NCBI GenBank assembly: GCA_029570205.1
Contig: JAKQSI010000114.1
Span: 1 to 64,000, forward strand
Length of the DNA: 64,000 nucleotides
Reading direction: 5' to 3'
Source of the DNA: Candidatus Omnitrophota bacterium
Lineage (GTDB): Bacteria > Hinthialibacterota > Hinthialibacteria > Hinthialibacterales > JAKPRU01
In this document: piece after piece, positions 63,028 through 64,000 of the stretch
How the letters are laid out: every line of letters begins with the position of its first letter
How positions within the stretch are numbered: the stretch's first letter is position 1
Notes under the pieces: generated by a model
What the model was told of the DNA's origin: nothing
What the model saw: only the letters and a program-made list of their open reading frames with translations
Databases searched by the model: none
Made by a program: the position numbers and the translations under genes

Positions 63028-63216
63028 CAACCCGATGATGGTTCAGTTGCCCGAAAGATGCGACACCGGGGAAAGCGGTATGACCGGTCGAGGTTTTCTT
63101 TGCGGGTGTATGGGATTTGACATTTCACGGAGGCGGCAATAGACTTGGAAACCGGCGTTCGCAGTGGAAGGATTTGCGCGTAAGGCGAACGCCTGGAAGG
63201 AGTGGAGGAGTTTTGC
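63028..63216 (+). other. long 5' leader with hairpin
   Basis: The putative transcript leader of about 180 bases contains an inverted repeat, GGCGTTCGC (63154-63162) and GCGAACGCC (63185-63193), ending about 15 bases before the ribosome site GGAGGAG. Such a hairpin could control translation. The leader did not match the c-di-GMP or fluoride riboswitch patterns I compared by eye. Confidence 0.45.
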
Positions 63217-64000
63217 ATGAAGCCGAAAAGAGACCGTTATGTTCTTCCGCTGCTGATTCTATTCCTGGCGGATTCCATCGGTTTCGTATCGGGAATGATG
63301 GGAGCGTTTGCGATCCGGTTTTCTTATCCGGTTACGACCCTCTTCCCGCCTGTCGATTATCCCAGCGCCTGGTTGTACCTGAAGCTGGGTCTGTTTATAG
63401 CCCTGGTTGGGGTGGTTTGCTTTGACCGTTTTGGGATTTATGCGTACCGGTATGGGTTGAAACGCTCGGTTAGTGTAACGGGATTCCTGGTTGCGGTGAT
63501 CGTGACCTATGTGTTTGTGATGGCCGCGCTGTTCAATTATCGCGGGGTGTCGTTTTCCCGTATGACCGTGGCTTTTTCGGTTCCCTTAACGGTGTTCATG
63601 CTTGTCAGCATCAATTTGCTCTGTCAGAAGGCTTACGAGTTGTTGATTCGGCAGGGAATCGGGTTTACACGGACAGTGCTTCTGGGAGATTTGGATTCCT
63701 GTCAGATGGTGCTGGATCGGCTTTACACCAATCGCGGCTCCGAATACCAGGTGGCCGGGATCATCCGGACCGGACCGGAAGAGGCGGAGAATTCCGGTGC
63801 GCCGCTGCTTGGAAAACTCTCCGATTTAGACAGGATTCTGAAGGAACACTCCATTGAGCATCTCCTGATTGCGCTTCCCGAAAAAGACAGCGACACCGCA
63901 TTGCGTGTCATCCGGAAATGCAAGAGTCGCGGGATTCGATTTCAGGTCCTGCCGGAGATTTTCGATGCATTGAGCCTGAAAATGGATATTGAGGAATTGG
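63217..64000 (+). CDS. polyprenyl glycosylphosphotransferase (exopolysaccharide), 5' part
   Basis: The gene runs off the window; 261 codons are visible. Several N-terminal membrane helices (YVLPLLILFLADSIGFVSG, LYLKLGLFIALVGVVCF, GFLVAVIVTYVFVMAALF, VPLTVFMLVSINLLC) are followed by a nucleotide-binding-like domain (RTVLLGDLDSCQMVLDRL, EYQVAGIIRTGPEEAE, EHLLIALPEKDSDTAL). This is the typical N-terminus of enzymes that start exopolysaccharide repeat-unit synthesis by moving a sugar phosphate to a lipid carrier. The catalytic sugar transferase domain lies beyond the window. The ATG at 63217 follows GGAGGAG. Confidence 0.88.
   Translation, partial: MKPKRDRYVLPLLILFLADSIGFVSGMMGAFAIRFSYPVTTLFPPVDYPSAWLYLKLGLFIALVGVVCFDRFGIYAYRYGLKRSVSVTGFLVAVIVTYVFVMAALFNYRGVSFSRMTVAFSVPLTVFMLVSINLLCQKAYELLIRQGIGFTRTVLLGDLDSCQMVLDRLYTNRGSEYQVAGIIRTGPEEAENSGAPLLGKLSDLDRILKEHSIEHLLIALPEKDSDTALRVIRKCKSRGIRFQVLPEIFDALSLKMDIEEL

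Noticed and set aside
63028-63216. Riboswitch in the exopolysaccharide leader
   Set aside because: I compared it by eye with the c-di-GMP and fluoride consensus motifs and found no match, so only an unclassified structured leader is reported.

Overview
The window is about 64 kb of bacterial chromosome with moderate G+C (low fifties by eye). It has no rRNA, tRNA, CRISPR array, prophage or transposase that I can recognise. The mix is secreted glycan-active enzymes, Tat-exported sugar isomerases and oxidoreductases, a ThuA-like lipoprotein, a ceramidase-like protein, UroD-fold proteins, ATP-type PEPCK, and housekeeping genes (purA, xthA, lon, trxA, rplU, obg, icd, mdh). That combination resembles uncultivated polysaccharide-degrading lineages such as Hydrogenedentota, Sumerlaeota, Lentisphaerota or Planctomycetota. 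The sequence alone does not settle the phylum.

Layout. 0.4-2.3 kb: a very divergent class III ribonucleotide reductase-like protein between two copies of a short palindromic repeat. 2.4-21.9 kb: a catabolic region with a sugar isomerase/epimerase, ThuA-like protein, GH29 fucosidase, tandem-domain glycerophosphodiesterase, putative glycoside hydrolase, GH38 mannosidase, a frameshifted membrane glycosyltransferase, a decayed ORF, two large exported proteins (one with a transglutaminase fold), exonuclease III, a ceramidase-like protein and a UroD-like protein. 22.1-24.7 kb: a SafE/TauE-like membrane protein and a CcoI-like P-type ATPase, both lacking signature motifs. 24.9-32.6 kb: purA, a B12-binding radical SAM protein, a small sugar-isomerase operon, lon and a divergent clpP-like gene. 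32.7-40.9 kb: a promoter-driven small ORF, an MBL-fold hydrolase, icd-mdh, a stand-alone GHKL ATPase, a HAD-PEPCK fusion and canonical pckA. 41-58.6 kb: exported glycan-active enzymes, a SWIM/SNF2 pair, a GT4 glycosyltransferase, thioredoxin, a 1448-residue lyase-like/esterase fusion, a histone-H1-like DNA-binding protein and a Gfo/Idh oxidoreductase. 58.6-64 kb: a UroD-like protein, rplU, obg, a LacI regulator and the start of a polyprenyl glycosylphosphotransferase gene.

How the genes fit together. The secreted hydrolases, Tat-exported isomerases and LacI regulator point to breakdown of fucose- and mannose-containing or acidic, esterified polysaccharides. icd, mdh and pckA connect the TCA cycle to gluconeogenesis. 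lon, clpP-like and trxA serve protein quality control.

The most unusual signal is a set of paralogues that keep a family fold but have lost or changed catalytic residues. The HAD-PEPCK fusion has lost all three Mn2+ ligands. The P-type ATPase keeps CPC but has lost DKTGT, TGD and GDGxND. The neighbouring SafE-like protein lacks the HCxGMC motif. The ClpP-like protein has Asn where the catalytic Asp should be. The NrdD-like protein keeps its ATP-cone and a C-terminal Zn/Gly tail but has a degenerate core. Several look like regulatory or sensor pseudoenzymes.
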